Notes: generated by a model not told the origin, from the letters alone. Numbered from the stretch's first letter, positions 1 through 7,527 are shown. The stretch is 11,722 bases of DNA from Rhodospirillales bacterium (GCA_013205335.1 JABMNB010000510.1:1-11722), one strand, 5' to 3'. Numbers and translations: made by a program.

Positions 1-480
1 CCGGGGCCGCTCCCGCACGGCGTCGCCGCGGACCTGATGCGTGATCAGGAGAAAGATCCTGGCCGAGGGTCGAGCTGACCGGATCGCCTCCACGAGGGCC
101 ATGGTCTGGCGCCGGCTGCGCGCTATGTCGATGCCGATGGGTGGGGTCTTCACGGCATCGTTCATCGCGAACTCGACGATCACGATTTGCGGGGCCGCAG
201 CGGTCACCGAGGCCACGTTGGCCAGTCCCCAGGTCGAGTTCCTGCCGCCGGCGGCTCTGTTGATGACGCGCACGTCGTTCGACCAGCAGGCGCGCAGCTT
301 GCGCTGCAATCCTCTCTGCCAGCCGCCGGAGGCCGTCAGGCTCGTGCCAAAGGTGACGACTCGGACCGTATCGTCGGCCATCGCCCGGGCCGGCCAGAGG
401 TGCAGCACTGCCAGGACGAGCAGCGCCCCGGCGAGGGCTGCTCCCGTCAATCTCTTTGCAGAGGGCACCTGGGGGGCCAT
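1..480 (-). CDS. SGNH/GDSL-family hydrolase, secreted; C-terminus beyond the left edge
   Basis: Reading the minus strand from an ATG at 480, an open frame of 160 codons continues off the window with no stop. Residues 1-35 form a signal peptide: basic start (AKR), hydrophobic core AALAGALLVLAVL, likely cleavage after ARAMA. The mature part opens with FGTSLT (44-49), matching SGNH block I with Ser47 as presumed nucleophile; the usual GDSL Asp is replaced by Thr. AAGG (76-79) fits block II (oxyanion Gly) and AMND (105-108) fits block III (Asn107). The catalytic Asp/His block lies beyond the edge. The family contains esterases, lipases and carbohydrate deacetylases, and the substrate cannot be told. 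A GAGAG about 6 nt before the ATG is a weak ribosome site. The next gene remnant is head-to-head and also carries an SGNH fold, but of a different subfamily. Confidence 0.8.
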   Translation of the reverse strand, partial: MAPQVPSAKRLTGAALAGALLVLAVLHLWPARAMADDTVRVVTFGTSLTASGGWQRGLQRKLRACWSNDVRVINRAAGGRNSTWGLANVASVTAAAPQIVIVEFAMNDAVKTPPIGIDIARSRRQTMALVEAIRSARPSARIFLLITHQVRGDAVRERPR

Positions 481-971
481 ATAATGCTCTCAACCGGTGC
501 GTTGCTTCGCAGAGGCCGGAATCAGACCTCCCTTCCGTCGCGCCGTCAAAAAGAAAACAGTGCGCGGGCCAGCTGGCCAGTCGCTTCGACGCCATCGACA
601 CGGAACCGAAGAGACTGGGTGTCAAACGTACGCTGCTCGTCGGTCCGGCGCCTCACTGGCTGTCGAATTTTTCCAACATCGTGGCGCGCCGATTGTGGCC
701 GGACACGCCGCGCCGCACGTTCATCAGCGCCAATGGCGAACTCCGGGCCCGCAACGAAGCGCTCCGGCGCCACTACGCCACCTCGGGGCCGACGACCTAC
801 GTGGACGTCCAGGGCACGTTCTGCAACGACGAAGGTTGCCTGGTCTATCTGGGAGACGATCGCTTCGCCGGGCTGACGAGCCACGACGACGGCCATCTCC
901 TTCCGATCGCGTCCGACTATCTGGCCAGGCAGCTTCTCGTGCGGCTGATCGTCGACGGCATCGGCAACTAG
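456..971 (+). pseudogene. Orphan C-terminal SGNH domain of an acyltransferase-3-type protein (5'-truncated remnant)
   Basis: The open frame gives 171 residues, but only about residues 36-171 (from ~561) look like protein of a known family. LLVGPAPHW (60-68), RRLWP..P.RTF (78-89), CN..GC (123-128) and DDGHL (144-148) follow the tail of SGNH domains fused to acyltransferase-3 (OatA-like) membrane proteins, where the usual pattern is LVGPVPxW, CNxxGCL and WDYGHLTP. The catalytic Asp144/His147 pair is retained. The Ser block, the Gly and Asn blocks and the ten-helix acyltransferase domain are absent. Residues 1-35 resemble nothing and overlap the start of the minus-strand hydrolase, so the ATG at 456 is probably not a biological start. 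No good ribosome site is visible. Most likely a leftover of a deleted polysaccharide O-acyltransferase; a short expressed protein cannot be excluded. Confidence 0.55.
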
Positions 972-1142
972 GCCAGGCATCGACCCTCGCGGGAGCTTTG
1001 CAATCGTCGGGCCTGCCGGATTTCGTTCACTGCCCGACGGCCGATGCGACGCAGACAATCTCCACATACCGCATCACCGATGCTAGCTTCCCCTCAGGAC
1101 GAAACCGGCCTTCGCGGCGGCTCGAAACGATGAGGCAGTCGA

Positions 1143-4031
1143 ATGGACAACGGCGTTACGATCGAGAATTCGGACTTCATGTCCTTCACTGGCTACCGCA
1201 TCGCCAAGCCCGACGCGTCCGTCGAGAACGCCTACGGATTCGACGATGGCGGCGACGCGGTCGAGGGGGACGGCGGCTATAACGTCGCGCTGGTTCTGGA
1301 GCGGAACGAGAACGCCAATCCCGAGACGATGCTGCAGGAGAGCTGGGCCAGCCGACAAACGGCGCTGCAGGATCCCGATCTGTGGACGACATACGGCGCG
1401 GACGCCGACCATTACACCACCGTGACGAACGCGCTCGTTGCCGCCGGCTTCCAGATCATCGATGCCAACGACCCCGACAACGACGGCTACTACACGTCGA
1501 CGGCCGAGAACCGCACCATCTGGGTCCATCTCAAGGGGCCGGACGATTTCAACAAGCTGTTCAGCAATTCGGACGAGAAGCTGCTGAAGTATTCGGAGTC
1601 GGCGGACCTCCTCTACTGGAAGGAGGATCTGACCCTGCCGGCAGAGTGGAAGGTGAAGGGCCTGTGGTTCGACACCGACACGTCGCCGAATGCCGCCAAG
1701 CTGGTGACGGGCAGCGCATCGGAGACGCTTCCCCCGGGACCGCAGGGCATCGGCAACAGCGGCAACAGCCCGAACCTGTCGCCGGCCGGCTTGGCGAAAC
1801 TCTACAATTTCCCGCTCGACGGCCGGGACGTGACGACGGGTGCGATCGGCCTGATCGAGCCCGGTGTCGGCTCCTACACGCCGTCCGACCCGACCGGCGC
1901 CCAGTTCCAGGCGCTGCTCGACGCCTATCTCGCCGGCCTCCCCAACCCCATCTCCGGCACCGGCCTGGTTTCCGTGCAGGGCATTACCGGCCAGAATGCC
2001 GATGGCGAGAGTTCGATGGGCGAGCGCTCACTCGACGTCGGTGTCGTCTCGGCCATCAATCCCAATTCCAACATCCAGCTCTACAACGGGTCCGGCTATA
2101 CCTACCGCGACGCCGACGCCTCGATCTTCAGCGCCATCCAGAGCTCGATCTGGAATCCGGCGGGCAACCTGCCGGCGGTGACGTCGAACTCGTTCGACGA
2201 TCCACAGAGCATGGCGCCCGATTCGCCCTACTACTGGGCCTACTGGCAGCTGTTCATCGACGCCGCCCTCATGAACCAGACGACCGTCATCGCATTGGGC
2301 GACGGCGGTTCGGCCGAGGGCGTCTCCAACGGCCTCACCAACGTCGACTACAATGTCTCGCAGCCCTACAACCTGCTGGTCAGCGGCACGTCGCTGTCGA
2401 GCCAGACCGCCGCGGCGGGCGATCCCACGCTGGTGTCGGCCGGCTATCTGAGCCAGGCAGTCCAGGGCAACAAGGGCGTGCTGTGGCAGCTGGTCATGGG
2501 CGGCCTCATCGCCATGCCGTCCTCGACCAGCGACATCTCGAAATTCATCGAAACCGTGTGGAACGAGTACACGGTGAATGGCGCGCGCATCGAGGGGTAC
2601 GCCGGCAACAACGCGGCCTCGGGGGGTGTCGACGTCACACAGGTCGTGCCGCCCTGGTACCAGTCGAACTACGGCCTCGTCCCGCTGACCAGCGACGGCA
2701 CCAACGAGGGCGGCCGCGGCGTGCCCGACGTCTCGGCCAATGCCGCGGGCAACCTCTATTACCTGGTGCCGGAAGCCGACATGGAGGGCACCGAGGGCAA
2801 CGGCGGGACCAGCGCCGCATCGCCGCTGTGGGCGTCGCTGATCACCCAGTTCAACTACATCTTCAACGACCAGGGCCTGAACAATCTCGGCTTCATGAAC
2901 GACCTGCTCTACATCGCCTCGGTGATCGCGCCGGCTTCGTTCAACGACATCACCATCGGCAGCAACAACTCGTCCTACTACGTCAACCTGACGACCGGGC
3001 AATGGATCGTCGACGGCGCTTCCGTCACCCCGACCGATTTCGGCTACGCGGCGGGGGAGGGTTACGACTATGTGTCGGGACTCGGCACGCCCAACGGCGT
3101 GCTGCTGGGCCGCGCGCTGACGGCAATCGCGCATGCGCAGACGTCCTTCTCGACGACCCCCGACATGCTGGTGTCCGACGGGGTGGGCGGCTGGACGAGC
3201 GGCACCGACCAGAGCCTGCTGTTCCAGACGTCGGCGGTGACCGCGACCGGTGTCGGCATCGACGTCGCGGGTACGACCTTCAGCTACATGAGCGGCGGTA
3301 CGCAGTCCTACGCCTGGACGGCGCAGCTTGCGCAGCAGTCGCTGCAGGCCGACTTCGACGCCAACCTCGTGCGCCTGTTCGACAAGGCGGGACAGGGCGC
3401 GGTCGCGCAGACCTTCGTCTCCGGCGGCGACAGCCTCGCGGTGTCGATGGGCGGCGGTGCGACCGATGCCTATCAGGTGGGGCTGAGCAGCGCCTACGGC
3501 TATGCCAGCTTCCTGGCCGACGACAATTCGGGAGGAGTGACGGTGGCGCGCGCGGTGGCGATCGCCGAAACGGCGGGCGGCGCCGACGACCAGATGGCTG
3601 TGGTGCGCGTGCGTCAGAACGGCCAGGACAATGTCGGCGTGACCTTCTACCAGGTCGACGATTTCGCGGGCACGATCGGCGGCTTGCGGCCGGGCGACGC
3701 CGGCTACGCCGCGGCGGCCCAGGCCGTTGCCTACCAGCTGATGTCGGGCGGAACGTTCCTCAACGGTCCCGGCTACGGCAACTACACGCAGACCATGCTG
3801 CTCGACGTCGATGCCGGCGACCTCGTCGGCATGTCCCTTTACAATCGCAGCAGCGGCCAGACCTACTGGGCCTTCTCGCAAGGCAATGCCGACGGTCAGG
3901 GACATCTGTGGAGCTACGGCCTGAATACCTGGGGCTGGGAGGACGTGCTGGGCGGTGGCGACCGCGACTTCAACGACATGATCGTCCAGCTCGACTTCAC
4001 CAGCGCGGCGGGCAACGGTTGGCTGGTCTGA
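1143..4031 (+). CDS. Sedolisin (S53) serine-carboxyl protease with C-terminal DUF4114 domain
   Basis: 962 residues. A TGAGG seven nt before ATG 1143 supports the start. Residues ~45-180 resemble the pro-kumamolisin activation domain. The catalytic domain (~210-665) has all S53 landmarks: Glu294 and Asp298 in GERSLD, oxyanion Asp387 in ALGDGGS, nucleophile Ser557 in GGTSAASP. The calcium site is also present: Asp602-Ile603, Gly638, Gly640 and Asp642 in GEGYDYVSGLGTP. The Asp387-Ser557 spacing is about 55 residues longer than in kumamolisin, which points to an insertion near 422-500. After a ~210-residue beta-rich stretch comes a DUF4114 signature, EDVLGGGDRDFND (933-945). There is no signal peptide or membrane segment. 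The tail ends in acidic/aromatic then hydrophobic residues (..GNGWLV), so type I secretion is my inference. Family members are acid-active endopeptidases that cut off their own propeptide. No secretion genes lie nearby. Confidence 0.93.
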   Translation: MDNGVTIENSDFMSFTGYRIAKPDASVENAYGFDDGGDAVEGDGGYNVALVLERNENANPETMLQESWASRQTALQDPDLWTTYGADADHYTTVTNALVAAGFQIIDANDPDNDGYYTSTAENRTIWVHLKGPDDFNKLFSNSDEKLLKYSESADLLYWKEDLTLPAEWKVKGLWFDTDTSPNAAKLVTGSASETLPPGPQGIGNSGNSPNLSPAGLAKLYNFPLDGRDVTTGAIGLIEPGVGSYTPSDPTGAQFQALLDAYLAGLPNPISGTGLVSVQGITGQNADGESSMGERSLDVGVVSAINPNSNIQLYNGSGYTYRDADASIFSAIQSSIWNPAGNLPAVTSNSFDDPQSMAPDSPYYWAYWQLFIDAALMNQTTVIALGDGGSAEGVSNGLTNVDYNVSQPYNLLVSGTSLSSQTAAAGDPTLVSAGYLSQAVQGNKGVLWQLVMGGLIAMPSSTSDISKFIETVWNEYTVNGARIEGYAGNNAASGGVDVTQVVPPWYQSNYGLVPLTSDGTNEGGRGVPDVSANAAGNLYYLVPEADMEGTEGNGGTSAASPLWASLITQFNYIFNDQGLNNLGFMNDLLYIASVIAPASFNDITIGSNNSSYYVNLTTGQWIVDGASVTPTDFGYAAGEGYDYVSGLGTPNGVLLGRALTAIAHAQTSFSTTPDMLVSDGVGGWTSGTDQSLLFQTSAVTATGVGIDVAGTTFSYMSGGTQSYAWTAQLAQQSLQADFDANLVRLFDKAGQGAVAQTFVSGGDSLAVSMGGGATDAYQVGLSSAYGYASFLADDNSGGVTVARAVAIAETAGGADDQMAVVRVRQNGQDNVGVTFYQVDDFAGTIGGLRPGDAGYAAAAQAVAYQLMSGGTFLNGPGYGNYTQTMLLDVDAGDLVGMSLYNRSSGQTYWAFSQGNADGQGHLWSYGLNTWGWEDVLGGGDRDFNDMIVQLDFTSAAGNGWLV

Positions 4032-4122
4032 TCTCTTCCCAACAGGTCTCGGCGCAGAACAAGGAAGAATCTCGGACTGTGAGGGTGATGGTCTTCGCCT
4101 CAGCGAACCGGGCATAGTGCGT

Positions 4123-4134
4123 CCAAATATTTGG
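4123..4134. promoter_or_regulatory. 12-bp perfect palindrome overlapping the cupin gene's ribosome binding site
   Basis: CCAAATATTTGG is a perfect, unusually AT-rich palindrome in GC-rich DNA. Its last two G are the first bases of the GGAGGA Shine-Dalgarno of the cupin gene (ATG at 4145). Either a DNA operator or a small RNA fold masking the ribosome site would fit. A further perfect hairpin, TTCGC-CTCA-GCGAA, lies just upstream at 4094-4107. No regulator is encoded beside it, so the role is inferred only. Confidence 0.4.
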
Positions 4135-4144
4135 AGGATGACCG

Positions 4145-4675
4145 ATGGTGAAGCCGGTACGCAGGATCGTGACGGGGCATGATGGCGAGGGACGTTCGGT
4201 GTTCCTCGAGGACGGGCCGGCGCCCAACGGGTTCTCGCCATCGCACTCGCCCAATGTCGGTCTGACCAACCTGTGGCTGCTCGACGCGATTCCGGCGTCC
4301 AACAAGGCGGGGGAGGGCGACCCGACGGCGCGGCCCTTCAAGCTGGAGCCGCCGGCCGCCGGCAATGTCGTGCGCATCGTCGAGTTCCCGCCCGACAAGG
4401 AGCGCAACTACGGCAACCAGGCCGAAGTGTTCCGCCAGTACGGCGCGGCGCAGGCACATGACGGGGCGGCCCGCCATCCCGGTTTCCACAAGACCCACAG
4501 CGTCGACTATGCCGTCGTCATCGAGGGCGAGATCTGGGCCCTGATGGATGTCGGCGAGACCTTGATGCAGGCGGGCGACGTGTTGGTTCAGCGCGGCACC
4601 AACCACGCCTGGGCCAACCGCACAGACCGCATCGCCCGCGTGCTGTTCGTCCTGAACGGGGCCACGCCGGGGTGA
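4145..4675 (+). CDS. Cupin-domain protein, single domain
   Basis: 176 residues. Start ATG 4145 follows GGAGGA at 4133-4138. The C-terminal half (~110-172) is a cupin barrel. Motif 1 is HPGFHKTHSVDYAVVIEGE (111-129), with His115, His118 and possibly Glu127 as metal ligands. Motif 2 is GDVLVQRGTNHAWANRT (144-160), with His154 as the last ligand and the usual N-x-T ending. The first 110 residues are a less conserved lead-in typical of small bacterial cupins that have been described as dioxygenase-, isomerase- or sensor-like. The exact reaction cannot be read from sequence. No signal peptide, so cytoplasmic. It lies 113 bp after the sedolisin gene with a hairpin and a palindrome between, so it probably has its own control; it converges on the Ku gene with an 18-nt gap. 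Confidence 0.88.
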   Translation: MVKPVRRIVTGHDGEGRSVFLEDGPAPNGFSPSHSPNVGLTNLWLLDAIPASNKAGEGDPTARPFKLEPPAAGNVVRIVEFPPDKERNYGNQAEVFRQYGAAQAHDGAARHPGFHKTHSVDYAVVIEGEIWALMDVGETLMQAGDVLVQRGTNHAWANRTDRIARVLFVLNGATPG

Positions 4676-4690
4676 CGGGCAGCACGCCCG
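4676..4690. terminator. Short hairpin in the cupin/Ku convergent gap
   Basis: CGGGC-AGCAC-GCCCG forms a 5-bp GC stem with a 5-nt loop, filling almost exactly the 18-nt gap between two convergent stop codons. There is no T-run on either side, so it is a poor intrinsic terminator. Its position is the main argument. Confidence 0.25.
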
Positions 4691-4693
4691 CGG

Positions 4694-5554
4694 TCAGGCT
4701 GCCTTGCGTCGCGCGGGCTTCTTCTTGTTGGCGGTCGTCGCGGCGGCGTAGCGTTCGGTGCGCTTGCGCTCGGGACCGTCGCCCTGGAGACTCTTCTTGA
4801 GTGCCGCCATCAGGTCGACGACGCCGGATTCGTCGGCCGCGGGCGCGGGCTTGCTCTTGACCGGCTTGCCCCTCTTCTTCTCCTCGATCAGGGCACGCGG
4901 CGCGTCCTCGTAACGGTCGGTGAACTCGGCCGGATCGAAGTCGTCGGACTGCTGCGCCACGATCTTCTCGGCGATGTCGAGCATCTGGGCATTGGGCTTG
5001 GGCAGGTCGGGATGTCCGATCTCGTCGAGCGTGCGGACCCCCCCGGCGGTGCGCAGGGTCGTCAGCACCAGCCCGTCCTCCTCGATCTCGATGGCACAGA
5101 CGCGCTCGCGCGTGCTCATGACGAGGCGGCCGATGGCCACCAGGCCCTTGCGCTTCATGGCTTCGCGGATCACCGCGAAGGCCTCGATGCCGGCCTTGCC
5201 CGAGGGCACGAGGTGATAGGGCGTGTCCCAGTAGAGATGGTCGATCGTCTCGCGCGGTACGAATTTCTCGATGTCGACGATGCGGGTCGATTCGAGCTTG
5301 ACGCACTCGAAATCTTCCGCGTCGAGCAGGACGTACTCGTCCTCGGCGACGGCGAAGCCCCTTACGAGGTCGCCGCGCGACGGTTCCTCGCCGGTGCCGG
5401 CGTCGACCGTCTTCATCCTGATGCGGTTGTTGGTCTTCGGATTGACCAGGTTGAAACGGACCGTCTCGGCCTCGGTCGTCACCGGCTACATCGACACCGG
5501 ACAGGTCACGAGGGAAAGGCGCAAATGCCCTTTCCAGCTCGGTCGTGCAGCCAT
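4694..5554 (-). pseudogene. ku: Ku protein (bacterial NHEJ end-binding), interrupted by an amber codon near its N-terminus
   Basis: From ATG 5554 the frame reads MAARPSWKGHLRLSLVTCPVSM, then TAG (5488-5486), then PVTTEAETVRFNLVNPKT and on as a normal Ku to the TGA at 4694. The residues before the TAG are the classic first strand of bacterial Ku (SWKGxLxLSLVxCPV), and the TAG sits where Tyr or Phe is usual (..LYPAT..), so one base change explains it. A GAGAGG nine nt before ATG 5554 is a plausible ribosome site. The GTG at 5482, which would give a 262-residue product lacking this strand, has none. The body keeps the ring domain (TRIVDIEKFVP, PYHLVPSGKAGIEAFAVIREAM, TLRTAGG), and the C-terminus carries VVDLMAALKKSL plus a Lys-rich tail, the segment known to recruit LigD. 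No ligD is in the window. Identity is very sure; whether any functional product is made is open. Confidence 0.85.
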
Positions 5555-5639
5555 TATTCAGAACCTCTCACGTAAGAGCGATTCAACTGCGGCGGAGCGT
5601 GATAGTTGCGCCACCGCGAGGGCGTGCCGACGATTTCAG

Positions 5640-6194
5640 TCAGTGGCGGCCGTTGCGACTATGGTCCCACAAGCCGTGGGGGCGTGACTGGATCTCCCGC
5701 ACGAAAAAAGCGATCTCGCGTGGCGAGCAGAGATGATGGACCTGCTTCGAGACCGCCATGTCCAGTACGAGCTGCCGGTAGCGAGGCGTGAGCCGGTGGT
5801 GGCAGAGCCACAGCACGCGGTAGCTGCTGAACGTGCTGCGCCAGATCGGGCCGCCCTCCGGCCAGCCTTCCGGCGTCCTGACTAGTCCCTGCACGAGGCG
5901 CTTGGTCACCCACCAGTGATGGGTCGCGAGCGGCAGGTCGACATGGACCAGTGTGTCGGCCTCGGCGAAGCGCTGCCACGCCGTCTCGACGCAGCCGAAC
6001 CCGTCGATGATCCAGGACTCCTGCTCCATCAGCGCGGCATGAGCCGTCAGATACACCTCATGCGGCACCGGGCCGCCCGGCCGGAACTGGATCTTGTCGA
6101 CCGGACACAGGGGCAGCCCCGTCGCCTCGGCGAGCTTTTTCGCGAGGGTGGACTTGCCGTCGCCGGCATTGCCGAACACCGCCACTTTCCTCAT
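5640..6194 (-). CDS. P-loop NTPase, adenylate-kinase/FlaR-like
   Basis: 184 residues from ATG 6194. A longer TTG start at 6221 exists, but MRKVAVFGNAGDGKST at the very N-terminus is how this family begins, so I prefer the ATG. Walker A is GNAGDGKST (8-16). A second family landmark is ESWIIDGFG (59-67), where relatives have WVIDGNY. LVHVDLP (82-88) is the strand after which kinases of this group place a nucleotide-binding loop. The C-terminal HLCSPREIAFFV (154-165) matches the usual ending of these topology-modulation/shikimate-kinase-like proteins. They are cytosolic small-molecule kinases or NTPases of mostly unknown substrate; the name FlaR/topology modulation is historical and not evidence of function. 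It stands alone, 85 bp from the Ku start and divergent from the small PepSY-like gene. Confidence 0.8.
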   Translation of the reverse strand: MRKVAVFGNAGDGKSTLAKKLAEATGLPLCPVDKIQFRPGGPVPHEVYLTAHAALMEQESWIIDGFGCVETAWQRFAEADTLVHVDLPLATHHWWVTKRLVQGLVRTPEGWPEGGPIWRSTFSSYRVLWLCHHRLTPRYRQLVLDMAVSKQVHHLCSPREIAFFVREIQSRPHGLWDHSRNGRH

Positions 6195-6277
6195 GCGGCG
6201 CAAAATCCACGCGAGCGCCAAAAAAGCAACCCCGAGGCGCGACCTGCATTGGTTGCGGACAACAAAGGGAGTGTCCG

Positions 6278-6559
6278 ATGCGATCGATTCCTGCCGTTAC
6301 CGCCGCCGCCATGCTCTTCGCCGGTCTCTCGCTGCCGGCGGTGGCCAGCGACCGCCCCGTCACCGACCAGGAGCGCACCAGGCTCGAGGAGGCCGTGAAG
6401 ACGGCAGGCTGGACAGGCGGAAAGATGGAATTCGACGACGACTAGGCGACGGCGCATCTCGCCGGCAAGTCCGAGGTCGACGATGCGATATGCGGCAACC
6501 AGAAGCACGACCTGGCCTTCGATGCGGACTTCAGGATGCTGTCGAAGATAGCCGATTGA
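6278..6559 (+). pseudogene. Small secreted PepSY-like protein, interrupted by an amber codon
   Basis: AAGGGAG six nt before ATG 6278 is a strong ribosome site. The frame gives a signal peptide (residues 1-23, ending LPAVA), then DRPVTDQERTRLEEAVKTAG, W, TGGKMEFDDD, then TAG at 6443-6445. The same frame then continues for 37 codons (with SEVDDAICGNQKHDLAFD and FRMLSKIAD) to a TGA at 6557. Small periplasmic PepSY-like proteins have just this layout: helix, then an EFDD..(Y/F)EVDDAxC core, then a YDLxxD strand. The TAG falls between the helix and the second strand, with about eight extra residues (ATAHLAGK) after it. So this looks like one gene of 93 codons with a nonsense mutation rather than two genes. 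It converges on the LysR gene 17 bp away. Function unknown. Confidence 0.65.
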
Positions 6560-6576
6560 TGTCTGCAGGACGGGCC

Positions 6577-7485
6577 TCAGTCCAGCAGCGCCAGCGGCCG
6601 CCAGACGACCGCGGCTTCGCGGGCGACGCGGGTGAAGTTGCGCACCAGGCCGGAGGCATTGCCGGTGCGCCACATCACGCCCATCGCCAGCGGAGCGGGC
6701 CTGTCCGCGATCCGCAGGCAGCGCAGGCTGGGCATGTTGAAGCTCGTCACGGTCGAGGGCGCCAGGGCAACGCCAATGCCGGCCGCGACGAAACTCGCGA
6801 CCGTGTCGATCTGGTCGGCATACTGCGCGATGCGCGGAGCAAAGCCGGCACGCTTGCACATCTCCATCACGCGGGTGTGGATGAGGGGCGCTCCGATGCG
6901 CGAATACATTACGAACGGTTCGCTGGCGAATTGACCGAGTTGCACGGTGCGCCGCGCGGCGAGGCGGTGCCCGGACCACACCAGGGCAAGGAATGGCTCG
7001 TGGATCAGCGTCACGGCCTGCAGCGCCCGGCTGCTGACCGGTGGGCGCAGCAGGCCGACATCGATGCCCCCGTTCTCCAGACCGGCCACGAGATTGTCGT
7101 GCCGCATCTCGCGCAGGTCCATTTCGACATCGGGATAGGCGGCGCGGAAGCGTGCGACGGCGCCAGGCAGGATGGTAAAGGTGTTGGAATGCACGAAGCC
7201 TATGACGAGGCGTCCCGTCTCGCCTGTGCCGGCGCGCCGCACGTCGGCCTCGGTCTGGTCGGCGCCGTCGAGCAGCCGCCCCGCGCGTTCGTAGAGGAGA
7301 CGCCCCGCAGGTGTCACCTCGAACTTCTTCCGGGTGCGTTGAAGCAAGCTGACGCCGAGGTCGCGTTCGAGCTTCTGTATCTGCCGGGTGAGGGGTGGCT
7401 GGGCGATGCCGAGGGAGGCTGCGGCCCGTCCGAAATGACCTTCGCGCACGACGGCGCTGAAGTAGCGGAGCGTTCTGAGGTCCAT
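6577..7485 (-). CDS. LysR-family transcriptional regulator
   Basis: 302 residues. The N-terminal winged helix-turn-helix starts MDLRTLRYFSAVVREGHFGR. Helices at ~18-40 (AAASLGIAQPPLTRQIQKLE) and the wing RTRKKFEVTPAG (50-61) are textbook LysR. Residues ~90-300 form the two-lobed effector domain (GRLVIGFVHSN at 91-101; FVAAGIGVALAPS). Start ATG 7485 directly follows a T-N11-A palindrome (7491-7505), where LysR proteins commonly bind, so self-control and control of a divergent gene are expected. No intact divergent gene is present: the next 900 bp hold only what appears to be a decayed Bug/TctC-type receptor, a frequent partner of LysR genes. The regulator may therefore be orphaned or act elsewhere. 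The effector cannot be predicted. Confidence 0.93.
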   Translation of the reverse strand: MDLRTLRYFSAVVREGHFGRAAASLGIAQPPLTRQIQKLERDLGVSLLQRTRKKFEVTPAGRLLYERAGRLLDGADQTEADVRRAGTGETGRLVIGFVHSNTFTILPGAVARFRAAYPDVEMDLREMRHDNLVAGLENGGIDVGLLRPPVSSRALQAVTLIHEPFLALVWSGHRLAARRTVQLGQFASEPFVMYSRIGAPLIHTRVMEMCKRAGFAPRIAQYADQIDTVASFVAAGIGVALAPSTVTSFNMPSLRCLRIADRPAPLAMGVMWRTGNASGLVRNFTRVAREAAVVWRPLALLD

Positions 7486-7490
7486 GTTCG

Positions 7491-7505
7491 ATACCCAATT
7501 GGTAT
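7491..7505. promoter_or_regulatory. Putative LysR operator (T-N11-A palindrome)
   Basis: ATACC-CAATT-GGTAT is an interrupted palindrome fitting the LysR T-N11-A box (TACCCAATTGGTA). It ends 5 bp before the LysR start codon, inside the presumed 5' untranslated region, which suits autorepression. Family knowledge plus position; no binding evidence. Confidence 0.55.
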
Positions 7506-7515
7506 TAGGAAAACC

Positions 7516-7527
7516 ATATCAGGATAT
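7516..7527. promoter_or_regulatory. Second palindrome upstream of the LysR gene
   Basis: ATATC-AG-GATAT, flanked by CC and TGG so that the dyad almost extends further. It lies 10 bp beyond the T-N11-A box, about where a LysR activation site would be placed. An AT-rich patch here may also include the core promoter of the divergent pair. Confidence 0.35.

Noticed and set aside
4034..4068. TCTTCC/GGAAGA inverted repeat as the sedolisin terminator
   Set aside because: Six pairs closing a loop of over 20 nt, with no T-run; too weak to call.
1382..4117. Long plus-strand frame (911 codons) overlapping the sedolisin
   Set aside because: Arg/Pro-rich shadow of the true frame with no motif; explained by codon composition.
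2028..4241. Long minus-strand open frame (737 codons) opposite the sedolisin
   Set aside because: Antisense shadow typical of GC-rich DNA: Arg/Val/His/Gly-rich and without any family motif, while the plus strand encodes a complete enzyme.
5486..5488. Pyrrolysine or selenocysteine-like recoding at the Ku TAG
   Set aside because: No PYLIS-like context or pyl genes seen, the position is normally Tyr/Phe, and TAG is used as an ordinary stop elsewhere in the window.
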